DNA from: CAWCJL01 sp963795775
Lineage (GTDB): Bacteria > Acidobacteriota > Terriglobia > Terriglobales > Acidobacteriaceae
NCBI GenBank assembly: GCA_963795775.1
Contig: CAWCJL010000004.1
Coordinates: forward strand, 400,658 to 464,657
Direction: 5' to 3'
DNA length: 64,000 bases
A program made the translations under genes and the position numbers. The notes below the pieces were generated by a model. The model did not search any database, was not told the origin of the DNA, and was given only the letters and a program-made list of their open reading frames with translations. Positions 25,728 to 34,875 of the stretch are shown here, one piece after another; within the stretch, counting starts at the first letter, position 1, and every line of letters begins with the position of its first letter.

Positions 25728-27026
25728 ATGACAATTCCAAGTGTAGGCGCTTCCCACACCACCTCTGGGCCGCACCCGGGCTCTACCAATTACAAGGCCA
25801 TGGCGATGGTCACAACGTTATTTTTCGCGTGGGGTTTCTGCACCGTCCTCAATGACGCTGTCATCCCGCACCTTCAATCCATCTTTCGCTTGAGCTATGT
25901 CCAGGCATCGTTGATACAGCTTGCGTTTTTTGGTTCCTATTTCATGTTCGCGCTGCCGGCAGGCAAGTTGGTGGAGTGGATCGGCTATCAGCGAACGATG
26001 GTCGCCGGCCTCGTCTTGATGAGCGCCGGTGCGTTGCTCTTCGTACCGGCCGCCTCTGCGGCGACCTACCCGTTCTTTCTGGGTGCGGAGGTGGTATTGG
26101 CAGCCGGCGTGACGGTACTGCAGGTTGCTGCGAACCCGTACGTCACGATTCTCGGTCCTCCGGAAACAGCTTCAAGCCGGCTGAATCTCACCCAGGCCTT
26201 CAACACGCTTGGAGACAGCGTGGCGCCTTATGTTGGGGGCGTTCTCATCCTCGGCGGAGCCGCAACAGCGGCACAGAGCGGGGCAGTGGCTCAGGCTGCC
26301 AGCATCAAACTGCCGTTTATCGCGATCGCCGGCGCAGCCGCGGCTCTTGCACTTGCTGTCGCGCTGTATCGTTTCCCTCGCATCGCGTTGACGCGCGACT
26401 TTCGGCCGCCAGATTTGGATCTCAAGCAGGATAGCGTGTGGAACCATCCCCACCTGTATCTCGGCGCGATCGCTATCTTTGTCTACGTCGGCGCGGAGGT
26501 CTCCATCGGTAGTTTTCTGGTCAAGTACTTCGCTGACCCGCACATAGCCGGACTGCCGCTGGAGCAGGGCGCAAAGTTGGTCACATTTTACTGGGCAGGC
26601 ATGATGGTAGGACGATTTATTGGCTCTGCCGCCATGCAGCGCATTGCCGCCAACCTAATCCTCACCTGGACCGGAATCGGCGCATGTCTCCTCGTCTTAG
26701 CCTCATTCCTGGGTTCCGGTCACTTCGCCGTGGTGACCATCCTGGCCGTCGGTCTCTTCAACTCGATCATGTTTCCGACAATCTTTACTCTGGCCGTCTC
26801 CGAGCTGGGTACTCTTACGGGGCGCGGCTCAGGTTTGCTAGTACAAGCGATTGTCGGCGGCGCAGTCTTTCCGGTGATTATGGGTTCTTTAGCAGACAAA
26901 TATGGCATCCACCATTCGCTTTTGTTGCCGCTGCTGTGCTATTTTTTCGTGATCTATTATGGGTGGCGAGGCTACCGGATCAGGCCCACGGAGGAACAAT
27001 CGCATCTGGAACCGGTAGCTGAATGA
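25728..27026 (+). CDS. fucP: sugar:proton symporter of the FucP type (major facilitator superfamily)
   Basis: The product has 432 residues from the ATG at 25728; a GTG 45 nt upstream is possible. It is a 12-helix MFS protein. Typical FHS-family segments are FFAWGFCTVLNDAVIPHL at the first helix, QVAANPYVTILGPPETASSR in the middle and FPTIFTLAVSELG near the end. Relatives import L-fucose, glucose or galactose with protons. A decayed alpha-L-fucosidase fragment at 54.2 kb suggests that fucose was once relevant to this region, but the two genes are 28 kb apart. Exact sugar is unproven. Confidence 0.85.
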   Translation: MTIPSVGASHTTSGPHPGSTNYKAMAMVTTLFFAWGFCTVLNDAVIPHLQSIFRLSYVQASLIQLAFFGSYFMFALPAGKLVEWIGYQRTMVAGLVLMSAGALLFVPAASAATYPFFLGAEVVLAAGVTVLQVAANPYVTILGPPETASSRLNLTQAFNTLGDSVAPYVGGVLILGGAATAAQSGAVAQAASIKLPFIAIAGAAAALALAVALYRFPRIALTRDFRPPDLDLKQDSVWNHPHLYLGAIAIFVYVGAEVSIGSFLVKYFADPHIAGLPLEQGAKLVTFYWAGMMVGRFIGSAAMQRIAANLILTWTGIGACLLVLASFLGSGHFAVVTILAVGLFNSIMFPTIFTLAVSELGTLTGRGSGLLVQAIVGGAVFPVIMGSLADKYGIHHSLLLPLLCYFFVIYYGWRGYRIRPTEEQSHLEPVAE

Positions 27027-28021
27027 ACGCTGCGCAAACGTAAGGAAGTCGTGCAGCCAAGGCGAAAAGCCGTTCCACTCTCCACCGTTCTCCATGGCGG
27101 CGTAGTTTGCGTGGGGCTTCCATCGCTTGCATCATTCCCCGAAGAGCCTCAATGCACTCTGGCCGGCGTCATGCGCTTCCATTCACCCCGTCTTCGCCCT
27201 GTCTCAACACCCATGAGATTTCATGGCTTACGCGTTCACGATAAGTACTCCCTTAGAGACCTGCGTCTCGAAATCGGTCTGCTGGATCGTAAGCTGGCTC
27301 ATCTGCACCAGCACGAGAAGTTTTCGACCGAAGATGTGTAGCAGGTAATGACGAATGAGCTGGGCGTCAAACGGAAGAACATGGCCACCCTGGCACGGGA
27401 ACTCGCATTGACAGGTACCGTCCACAAGCAAGAAGACTTGGCTGCTTTCTTCAGGATCGAGGACGGCACCGAGCTGGTACCCAGCAATACCGATAAAGGC
27501 GGACCTGTCAATCGGGTAAACCTTGCGCATCCGCGTCAGCGGTTTGAACAGCAGGAGAAATCGTGCTCTTATGGTCAGGCGAGAGGTGTGCTCTATCAAC
27601 TACACGATTGTCGCCCAAAGCGCAGACGAAGTTCAGAACGTCGAAAACTCTCCAGCGGTAAGCATGGGGCCCTCTCTGATTCGATCTGGGCAAACTGAAT
27701 TGCTCAGGGTCATTAGCGTCTACACTGCCAGGGGCAGCTCGCGGCAGCAGCTCCGTTTGTTTTACATGAATGGACCGGCGTTCGACGTATGGCAAGGGAT
27801 GGGGAAAGCTGGCCAGGTTCTTGGCACCCAGCATCGGCCACCACACAATGCGTTGCTCGCCTTCGGGGTGCCCTTTAGCGAATAAGCGCAGAGTCGCTCA
27901 AGAAAAAATCGCAATGTGGCGTTGCCATGCGACTCTGGCCGTCTTGTAAAAAACAGATGGCGCTATAGCTGCATCCATAGGTGATTGGAGCGGCTGTCGC
28001 GCTTGTACGGCCGTATCACCG
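27027..28021. other. about 1 kb without a supported gene
   Basis: Several open frames of 90-120 codons exist on both strands (for example 27348-27698 and 27228-27599). None has a family motif, a convincing ribosome site or exclusive coding bias. I regard the stretch as decayed or noncoding accessory DNA. Confidence 0.5.
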
Positions 28022-29593
28022 ATGGTCCAGAACAAGGAGTCTTCTCTATTGCGCGTTCACCTAGTGAATCCCAGCGACACCTCTTTTGGTATCGGCGTCA
28101 TTACGCCGCGGTGGCTTTATGTGTTAGCGGCAGCCACTCCTGCGCAATACGGTGACCCCGTAATCACAGATGAGACGCTGGAACAGATCCGGCCGGAGAA
28201 CATCGATCCCGGAGACGTCGTCGGGATCGGGATTCATACCGGCAATGCCTTGCGCGGGATGCAGGTGGGCCGCATGGCCCGGGAGCGCGGTGCCTATGTC
28301 GTCTATGGTGGCGTTCATGCCACGCTCTACCCGGAGGAGTCCCGGGAACGCGGAGGCGCACACGTCATCGTCCGCGGAGATGGTGATCTTGTATGGGGAC
28401 GTGTGATTGCAGACCTTCTCCAGGGTACCGCCCAATTGACCTATGAGGGTGGGCGCATTCCCGGAGATCAGTTTCTGAAGGCGCGATGGGATCTGGCGCC
28501 CCGCAACCGTTACATGTGGGGCTCGGTGCAAACAGTGCGCGGCTGCCCCAAGCACTGCTCCTTCTGTTCTGTCTGGCGGACGGACGGCCAAAAGCCCCGT
28601 CCCCGGACTTCCGATGCAGTCATCGAGGAGATCGTTGAGCTCCGGCGGCTTGGGTACCGCTTCATTGCGTTGGCCGATGACAACTTCTATCCCGTGAGCC
28701 TGACTGATATACAGCTCGCGAAGAAGCAGGGGAACCGGGCCCGTATCGCCGAACTGGAAGCGATCCGTGCGGAACGCTTCGAACTCATGCGCCAACTCGC
28801 CTTGCTGCCCAAGGACACGGTATTTTTCACGCAGATCACCATGGAGGCGGGCGAAGACATCGCCTTTCTCGATGCCATGCAGAAGGCTCATATTATGGGA
28901 GCCCTGGTGGGCGTTGAAGCGGCAACGGAAGAGGGCTTGAAGGACGTTTACAAGAGCTTCAACCTGGCCGGGAATAAGTTAGCCGCACGTCTGCAGACAT
29001 TCCGCCAGCACGGTATTCACATTCTGGGATCGTTTATATTCGGGCTTCCCTCGGACCGCGAAAGCACCTTCCAAGCCACGGCAGCCCTGGCGAAGCAGGC
29101 CGGGATCACCTTTGCCCAGTTCGTCATGCTGACTCCCTTCCCAGGCACGGTGGACTTTGAAAAGTGGGAGAAGAGCCTGGGCCCTGTACCGCCGCAAGCG
29201 CATGGTGTGCCGATCAATCGATATTGGCTCATCCCGCCTGAAGTGCGACCGAAGATGTTTCTTCCGCACCCGACGATGTCGAGCGAAGAACTGCGCCATC
29301 GCACGCAGGGCGTATGGGACAGCTTTTACAGCCTGCCGGAGGTCTGGAAACGATCGCGGTGTGCACCCACATTGCGGGGCCGGCTTGCCTTCCTGTTTGT
29401 TTCCAAGCTCTATCGCCAGATGTACGCAAATACAGGTATATCGACCGACAGCGCCCGGCGCCAGAAGGCGACACGCATGGCGCGTTGGCTCGCCATCCCC
29501 TGCCAGCGGCTATTTGCCGGAAAACCTATGCCGGACTTGGAAGTTCCCTTGCGCCAGAACACGGCCGCAGCGCGACTGAACAGTGATGGCTAA
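28022..29593 (+). CDS. B12-binding-domain radical SAM protein
   Basis: About 520 residues. The N-terminal region (GIGIHTGNALRG, VVYGGVHATLYPEE, RGDGD) has the cobalamin-binding Rossmann-like shape. The radical SAM centre reads RGCPKHCSFC near residue 175, giving CxxxCxxC for the 4Fe-4S cluster, and later blocks such as GVEAATEEGL and GSFIFGLPSD are typical. Such enzymes methylate or rearrange unreactive carbons in lipids, pigments or natural products. The TTG at 28049 lies nine nt after AAGGAG and is probably the true start. No biosynthetic partner is adjacent, so the substrate is unknown. Confidence 0.9.
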   Translation: MVQNKESSLLRVHLVNPSDTSFGIGVITPRWLYVLAAATPAQYGDPVITDETLEQIRPENIDPGDVVGIGIHTGNALRGMQVGRMARERGAYVVYGGVHATLYPEESRERGGAHVIVRGDGDLVWGRVIADLLQGTAQLTYEGGRIPGDQFLKARWDLAPRNRYMWGSVQTVRGCPKHCSFCSVWRTDGQKPRPRTSDAVIEEIVELRRLGYRFIALADDNFYPVSLTDIQLAKKQGNRARIAELEAIRAERFELMRQLALLPKDTVFFTQITMEAGEDIAFLDAMQKAHIMGALVGVEAATEEGLKDVYKSFNLAGNKLAARLQTFRQHGIHILGSFIFGLPSDRESTFQATAALAKQAGITFAQFVMLTPFPGTVDFEKWEKSLGPVPPQAHGVPINRYWLIPPEVRPKMFLPHPTMSSEELRHRTQGVWDSFYSLPEVWKRSRCAPTLRGRLAFLFVSKLYRQMYANTGISTDSARRQKATRMARWLAIPCQRLFAGKPMPDLEVPLRQNTAAARLNSDG

Positions 29594-29654
29594 GTTCATC
29601 GTGACCCGAATCCGGGTAGAGGCACGTCTGAACTAGATCCGACGTAAGCTGCCG

Positions 29655-30305
29655 CTATTCCATCGGGCGATCAGGGACTTCCACGGATCGATTCAGCAAA
29701 CCCAGCCTTTTTTGTTCAAGGATTTTGAGCACAGCTTCGTCGAGTAGATAGTCGATCGCCGCGGAGCACGATGGGCATTCCGCAGTCCTCAGTTGATCCC
29801 CGTGCAATTGATCCTCTACTGCGAAAGATCTCAGGCACTCCGTACAGGTGATCACAATGTAGTCAGCATCACGGCGCGGAATCCAGAGCGGGACCTTGCC
29901 GTAATTGCCAAGGTGAGGACGAATGGGCGATTCCTTCATCAAATCGCTTATGCAGCTAAGCAACTGTTGCGGAGTGTAGCTCCCTTTCTGAAAGAAGCGA
30001 TCTGCGAGAAGGGGTGGCGGTTGTCCACCCCCGGCTATGAACTCTCCGCTAATGACGATTACGGGGATGTGGGGGAATCGCCGTCGCACTATGGCCAGGA
30101 GTTCGAACCCGGACATGTTAGGCATCCTGAGATCGGAGATAACGATGTCCGGCAGGGTTTGGCGAAGTGCCCTAAGTGCGGCAAATCCGTCCTCAAAGCT
30201 CCGCACTGTGCATCTCTGCGATTCCAGCACGGCAGTCATGCTGGCTCGGACCAATGGATCATCATCGACCAGGACTATGCGGGTGAGAAAGTCTTCACTT
30301 TCCAT
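29655..30305 (-). CDS. response regulator receiver protein with C-terminal Cys-pair domain
   Basis: A 216-residue protein. The receiver domain (1 to about 125) has IVLVDDDPLVR, the phospho-acceptor Asp in DIVISDLRMP and FFQKGSY at the Lys position. From about 130 a second, short domain begins with an unusual Cys pattern: ITCTEC near residue 153 and AECPSC near 177, which could bind zinc. There is no DNA-binding or enzymatic output domain. It is 14 nt downstream of an orphan antitoxin-like gene on the same strand. It is a paralogue of the regulator interrupted by IS66 at 33.1 kb. Confidence 0.88.
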   Translation of the reverse strand: MESEDFLTRIVLVDDDPLVRASMTAVLESQRCTVRSFEDGFAALRALRQTLPDIVISDLRMPNMSGFELLAIVRRRFPHIPVIVISGEFIAGGGQPPPLLADRFFQKGSYTPQQLLSCISDLMKESPIRPHLGNYGKVPLWIPRRDADYIVITCTECLRSFAVEDQLHGDQLRTAECPSCSAAIDYLLDEAVLKILEQKRLGLLNRSVEVPDRPME

Positions 30306-30319
30306 ATTCCCCAGGTCAA

Positions 30320-30508
30320 TCAGGCGAAAATTCCGTCTTCAAAATGCTTCAAATGCCCCTGTACCTTTGCGCGTCCCGATTCGGTCCTGAGCATCGCACG
30401 AGGAGTGTGGCTGTGAAAGGACCAGACTCGGGTGTCGAGCCAACGCTCAGCAGTCTCACGGTCGTGAAAGACGCGATGGGCATATTCGGTGATTTCTAAA
30501 ACGGTCAT
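30320..30508 (-). CDS. orphan MbcA/ParS/Xre-type antitoxin C-terminal domain (DUF2384-like)
   Basis: A 62-residue product, MTVLEITEYAHRVFHDRETA onward, with the DUF2384 pattern: AERWLDT, then TPRAMLRTESGRAKV and a final HFEDGIFA, matching AxxWLxxP...TPxxLLxTxxGxxxV...L..I..G.xA. In complete systems this domain neutralises a RES-domain toxin and is preceded by an Xre-like region. Here neither the N-terminal region nor a RES toxin is present. It is most likely a relic, or a tiny antidote-like protein coupled to the regulator gene that follows. Confidence 0.55.
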   Translation of the reverse strand: MTVLEITEYAHRVFHDRETAERWLDTRVWSFHSHTPRAMLRTESGRAKVQGHLKHFEDGIFA

Positions 30509-31056
30509 ACTTACATTATAGGCTGAGCGCACCGGTAGCCTCGCGGGTACGCCTGTATGTTCGCGGAAATCCCTATGCTTAGCGACTACCTTCGATTGGT
30601 ACCGGCCGTGGTGTCCATTGTGCGCGCGCGTGTTCACGCTGCCGCAACCCGGCCAGACCTGCGAGGCCAATGAGTGGAGCAGGCCGGGTTGAAAAGACAC
30701 CTGATCGCCAGTACGGTCAAGCTGGACGACTCCCACGTGGCGTCGGGGATTCGGTGTCAATGCGATCCAGGCTCTTCTCGATGTCCTGCACTGCGCTGAG
30801 CCGCAGGAAGCCGGTCCTCGTCCTTGATCTCGGTCGCGAACAGAACCACCCGGAGGGATGCGAGAATGCGGATCACAAGCTAGAATCATTCGACCCAAAG
30901 AGGCTCCTGAATCTCCTACAGCAGCTCGAACCGGAGAAAGCCGCAGTCATCCTCAAGCAGGACAAATGGATAGGCTCATTAGGGTCAGCTCCCATCATCT
31001 TGCTCGCCGAACCCGGGGGCTCATCGAGCTTTTGGCTTCAAATTCATCTTGTTTGT
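30509..31056. other. no supported gene
   Basis: About 550 nt with short mixed frames on both strands. No promoter or family signal could be recognised. It is bounded by an antitoxin relic and an HNH nuclease relic, so it is probably degraded mobile DNA. Confidence 0.45.
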
Positions 31057-31266
31057 TCATGACCGGCCAAAGGCTGCTCCTTGCCAGAGCTCCCGAAGCG
31101 ACGTCGGCATACGTTCCAGAAGGGCTTGCAGGCGGTGGACCTTCGCATGACAGGCCAGGCATAGCGAGATCATCAACTGTAGGTGACTTGCCCAGCACAC
31201 GTGACGAACGATGATGCAGCGCTTGTCTCTGCCGGATGCTCCGCACGCAGACTTCGCATCTTCCGC
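31057..31266 (-). pseudogene. C-terminal remnant of an HNH endonuclease
   Basis: Reading the minus strand from 31266 gives a Cys residue pair region, then SHLQLMISLCLACHAKVHRL and LLERMPTSLRELWQ before a stop at 31057-31059. This fits the HNH C-terminus: H...LxxLCxxCHxxxH, then PxxLxxLW. A stop codon at 31267-31269 removes the N-terminal part. Such small HNH nucleases accompany mobile elements and defence islands. No intact start exists, so it is a relic. Confidence 0.6.
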
Positions 31267-31630
31267 CTAGCCTATGGATACGTGAGCGAATTTCGGGGAA
31301 ACGAAGTCCCTGCTCCGCATTGGAGTCCCATGGCTTGGCTGGAGCGATCCCCGGATCAGGTTCAGCGATTTATACCGCTCCCCCAGACCCAACGCGTGCT
31401 GAAGATCAACGAGGTTCAGACCGTCTCCCTCGAATTGTTTGATGCTGCAGACGAAGGCCTGGTCATTGGTCAAGCATGGGGCCGTCTCCAGCTAGGACAC
31501 ATATCGGTCAAGACCTACGATACCTGTCAGACCAACTTTCCTCCGCCTCACATGTTGTGACCGGCTCCATCCTTCACGTCTGCCCAGGCGTGCATCTCAT
31601 CCAGAGTTCATGAACTTTACAGGAGGAACA
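31267..31630. other. no supported gene
   Basis: Short frames only (for example 31183-31560 on the plus strand), with no family motif. The AGGAGG of the next gene is at 31621. Confidence 0.4.
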
Positions 31631-32008
31631 ATGCCTCAACGAATCAAGAACCTTGCGCACGCCGCCATACTGGGCGCTGGACTGAGCCTGCTTATTCCCC
31701 CTTGTGCGGTGGCTCAGGACCAGGATCGTCACGATCAGCAGTCACAGGATCAGGACCGTCACCATCAGCAGTCACAGGATCAGGACCGTCACGATCAGCG
31801 GTCACAGGATCAGAATCGCAACTTATCCAATAACCAGTATTACCAGATGGGGATGCGCGAAGGCGCCAACGACCACCACAGCAACCGGCGCAAAACTCAC
31901 CGCCACAAATTCCGCAGCGACGAGGATCGCCAGGCCTACCAAGCTGGCTACGATAACGCCTGGCAAGGCAACCAGAATTCCGGGCGGGACGAGGATCGGC
32001 CCCGCTAG
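31631..32008 (+). CDS. small exported hydrophilic repeat protein (QDRHDQQS repeats)
   Basis: A 125-residue protein with AGGAGG four nt before its ATG. A signal peptide (AAILGAGLSLLIPPCAVA) precedes three copies of the decapeptide QDRHDQQSQD. A very polar domain follows, rich in Asn, His, Arg and Asp (GMREGANDHHSN, HRHKFRSDEDRQAYQAGYDN). The final part resembles short YXXGY-type stress proteins of acidobacteria, but I know no assigned function. The His/Asp-rich repeats could bind metal ions or water; this is inference. No partner gene is nearby. Confidence 0.7.
   Translation: MPQRIKNLAHAAILGAGLSLLIPPCAVAQDQDRHDQQSQDQDRHHQQSQDQDRHDQRSQDQNRNLSNNQYYQMGMREGANDHHSNRRKTHRHKFRSDEDRQAYQAGYDNAWQGNQNSGRDEDRPR
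31721..31810 (+). repeat. three in-frame 30-bp tandem repeats
   Basis: Units 31721-31750, 31751-31780 and 31781-31810 differ at only one to three bases each and encode QDRHDQQSQD-like decapeptides inside the exported protein. The length is a multiple of three, so copy-number change keeps the frame. Confidence 0.9.
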
Positions 32009-32772
32009 AAGATCCTCATACAAGACGGCCTTATCGGACGCTACAGGATCGTGCCGGTGGCTCAAAGTCTCCTAGAAAACAAGGTCATTCAGTCTCCAAT
32101 CGCTGGGGAACAGGTGTTGCTGCGCTTCCGGATCCGACGTAAACACCTTTGAGGGGTAACGCCCTGAGAAGCGCACAATCGCTCTAGCGTCAAAGGGAAA
32201 CGGGTTTCCACATTCCATTCACGTCGTTGAACTGCGTGGGCCGAATGTTCAAAGGAACTACCTTAAGCGAAGTCTCACGTTGAGAAACTCTATCGCGTCT
32301 CACCCGAAGTCGCCGCCCTCGTACGGCTTTGCCAGTGAGTTCTTCCGTAGCGGTCGCAGCCACGATCTAGCCGCGTGGTCTCAATGGCTTCGATCTGCCC
32401 CAACTCTGTGTAGCAGGTCGCACACAGGTGATGCGCCAAACCGGCTCGCGCTAAACACAGGACATTGTCGGTCCAGCCCCACCGTAGCAGTACAGGACCA
32501 TCTGAACCTCCGTGTCATGGGCTCCGGCCCTTTTTCTTTGAGAAGCTGTTCGATCTGCTTGGGGATGGAGGTCCTCGCCCGACGCTTGCGTCTATGAACC
32601 CTTTTCCCGATCACCCTAAAGTTGTAGCCTCTAAACTGGCTCTTCGATGAAGTACACGGTAGCCTAGCTAAACTGAACCCATACAGCTAACGAAGAGCGA
32701 GCCCCTAAACAGGTGCGATTGAGCGGCTCACGCTGATATAACGCAGCAAACCTACTTCCGACGGAGAGCTTC
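32009..32772. other. about 760 nt without a supported gene
   Basis: Only short frames (60-105 codons) without motifs occur. Nothing that looks like an RNA gene or terminator was recognised. Confidence 0.45.
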
Positions 32773-32883
32773 TTGGCCACCAATATAGATACGTTCAGCT
32801 ACAGAATACTGATTGTTGACGATGAGCCAAGCCTCCGCAACTTAGGCCCGTACTGCATTCTGGTTTGGACATCCTTCTTGTAG
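32773..32883 (+). pseudogene. N-terminal fragment of a receiver domain
   Basis: From the TTG at 32773 the reading frame gives FSYRILIVDDEPSLRNL, a receiver-domain start with the Asp-Asp pair. It then runs into unrelated sequence and stops at 32881-32883. The next receiver gene begins inside this fragment in another frame (32865). The junction near 32845 joins the start of one regulator to the start of another, as after a deletion between paralogues. Confidence 0.6.
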
Positions 32884-33159
32884 ACGACGACCCGTTCATC
32901 CGCACTGCGTTCTCAGCGATTCTCGAGCAGGCAGGATACCGGGTGCGTACGGCAGAAGATGGGATCAGAGCTCTCGAGTTGCTGCTTGAGGGCCGGATCT
33001 CTGACGTAGTCATCTCGGATGTGCAGATGCCTCGGATGCCCGGATGGGAGTTATTGGACTTCGTTCGCCGCCAGTTTCCACATATACGGCGCATTGCCAT
33101 GAGCAGCTCGTTCCATGAAGATCAGAGTCCCGCACAAATCCATGCTCATGCGCTTTACC
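32865..33159 (+). pseudogene. response regulator receiver protein, 5' part (interrupted by IS66)
   Basis: From TTG at 32865 the product starts LDILLVDDDPFIRTAFSAIL, with the phospho-acceptor Asp in DVVISDVQMP and WELLDFVRRQFPHI after it. At 33160 the coding sequence is broken by the IS66 element. Joining base 33159 to 35670 (removing the element and one target copy) restores the frame as ALYRKDSQDFAALLTLLGRV and a stop at 35747. The undisturbed protein would be about 124 residues, a stand-alone receiver. It resembles the regulator at 29655-30305. Confidence 0.85.
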
Positions 33160-33217
33160 GTAAGCGTGTGGTCTGCACCGCTGCTCTGAGTGAAGCGATA
33201 TGGGTGGGTGTGTGAGG

Positions 33218-33254
33218 AGTTAAGTGTCCACGTACTTTATGTGGACACTTAACT
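33218..33254. repeat. perfect 14-bp palindrome inside the IS66 end
   Basis: AGTTAAGTGTCCAC at 33218-33231 is the exact reverse complement of 33241-33254, with a 9-nt loop. It overlaps the tnpC stop codon. There is no T run, so it may be a Rho-independent-like barrier, an mRNA stabiliser or a transposase-related hairpin. Confidence 0.8.
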
Positions 33255-34807
33255 ATGGGTGGGTGATCCGGGTACGGTCAGCGACACATTCCAGGGCAAG
33301 AGCTCATCGATGCGGCTGATGGGGTGGTCTGCGATGCGTTCGAGGATGTGGTGGAGATAGATCTCCGGGTCGAGCCCGTTGAGCTTGGCGGAGCCGAGCA
33401 GCGAGTACATCGCGGCGGCACGTTCGCCACCAGGTCGGAACCGGCGAAGAGGAAGTTCTTGCGTCCGAGAGCGACGACGCGCAAGGCACGTTCGGCGGCG
33501 TTGTTGTCGATCTCGAGCGTGCCGTCGTCGACATAACGCGTGAGGGCACGCCAGCGCGAGAGGGCATAGCGGATCGCCGCCGCGGTATCGGACTTCTTCG
33601 AGAGCTTCGCGAGCGTGTTCTCGAGCCAGCTGTGCATGCTTGCGAGCAGCGGAGTGGCTCTTGTCTGGCGGACCTCTTTGCGCAGTTCGGGCGTGCTGCC
33701 GCGGATCTCCTTCTCGATGGCATACAGGGCAGCGAGGCGCTCGATGGCTTCGGTGGTCGTTGGTGAAGGATGTGCGACATGGATGTCGTGGAACTTGCGG
33801 CGTGCATGCGCCCAGCACGCGGCTTCGCTGATGCTGCCGGTGTCATAGAGGTGATGGAACCCGGCGTACGCATCGGCCTGCAACGTTCCGGTGAAGTTCT
33901 GAAGATGCCGCTTGGGATGTTCGCCCTTGCGATCCGGCGAGTAGGCGAACCACACCGCCGGTGCGGTCGGATCCCCTGAAGGCCGGTCGTCGCGCACATA
34001 GGTCCAGAGCCTGCCGGTCTTCGTCTTGCCGGTGCCTGGCGCGAGCACCGGAACCGGCGTGTCGTCAGCATGGAGCTTGCTGGCGGAGAGCACATGCTTG
34101 CGGACCGCCTCGACCAAGGGCGCGAGCAGATCACTGGAGGCACCGACCCATCCGGCCAGCGTGGAGCGGTCAAGATCGACGCCTTCGCGGGCATAGATCT
34201 CTGACTGCCGATACAGCGGTTGATGATCAGCATACTTCGACACCAGCACATGCGCCAGCAGACCGGGACCGGCAAGCCCGCGGTCGATGGGCCGTGACGG
34301 TGCAGGTGCCTGCACGATCCGTTCGCAGTCATGGCAGCTCAGCTTCGGGCGCACATGGCGGATGACCTTGAACGAAGCCCGTACGTACTCCAGCATCTCG
34401 GCCGCGTCTTCGCCAAGTGCTCTGAGCTTGCCGCCGCAATCAGGGCAGGCGTCATGGCCCGGCAGATGGGTGTGGACCTCGCGCGGAAGATGCTCCGGCA
34501 GCGGTCGGCGGAAGGGCTTCGCGGCAACAGGTCTGCTGGCCCGAGTGCTTGCCGCACGCTCTTCGGCTGCGCTCGATGCCTCCAGGTCTTCAAGCTCGAA
34601 CTCCAGCTGCTCTATCTGCCGGACCACCTTCTCGCTCTTCGTCCCGAAGAGCAGCCGCTGCAGCTTCTCCACCAGCAGCTTCAGCCGCTCGATCTCACCT
34701 GCACGCGAACTCAGGGCCGCGGTATACGTCTCATGCTGAGCGATCAGCAGTGCCTTCGCGGCTTCCAGATCGAGCTGTTCGAGATCCGGGAGCGAGGCTG
34801 CGATCAT
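33249..34807 (-). pseudogene. tnpC: IS66 transposase TnpC, frameshifted near its C-terminus
   Basis: The first 480 residues show the IS66 TnpC layout. An N-terminal leucine-zipper-like helix (LKLLVEKLQRLLFGTKSEK) is followed by a zinc-binding motif (CPDCGGKL ... CHDCERI). The catalytic domain has Asp in LHADDTPVPVL, Asp in LQADAYAGF and Glu in IDNNAAERALR. After FLFAGSDL, near 33420, the frame is lost by one missing base; the correct tail (GGERAAAMYSLLGSAKLNG) continues in the next frame and ends at 33249. The protein as sequenced would end in scrambled residues. Confidence 0.9.
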
Positions 34808-34875
34808 GCCCGCAGTATGCCACGAGAACAGTGCAACAGATCAGAGAAAAGCCGCATGAACACTGAACGAAACAC

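Noticed and set aside
31721..31810. CRISPR-like repeats
   Set aside because: The three units are contiguous without spacers and are in frame within an exported protein.
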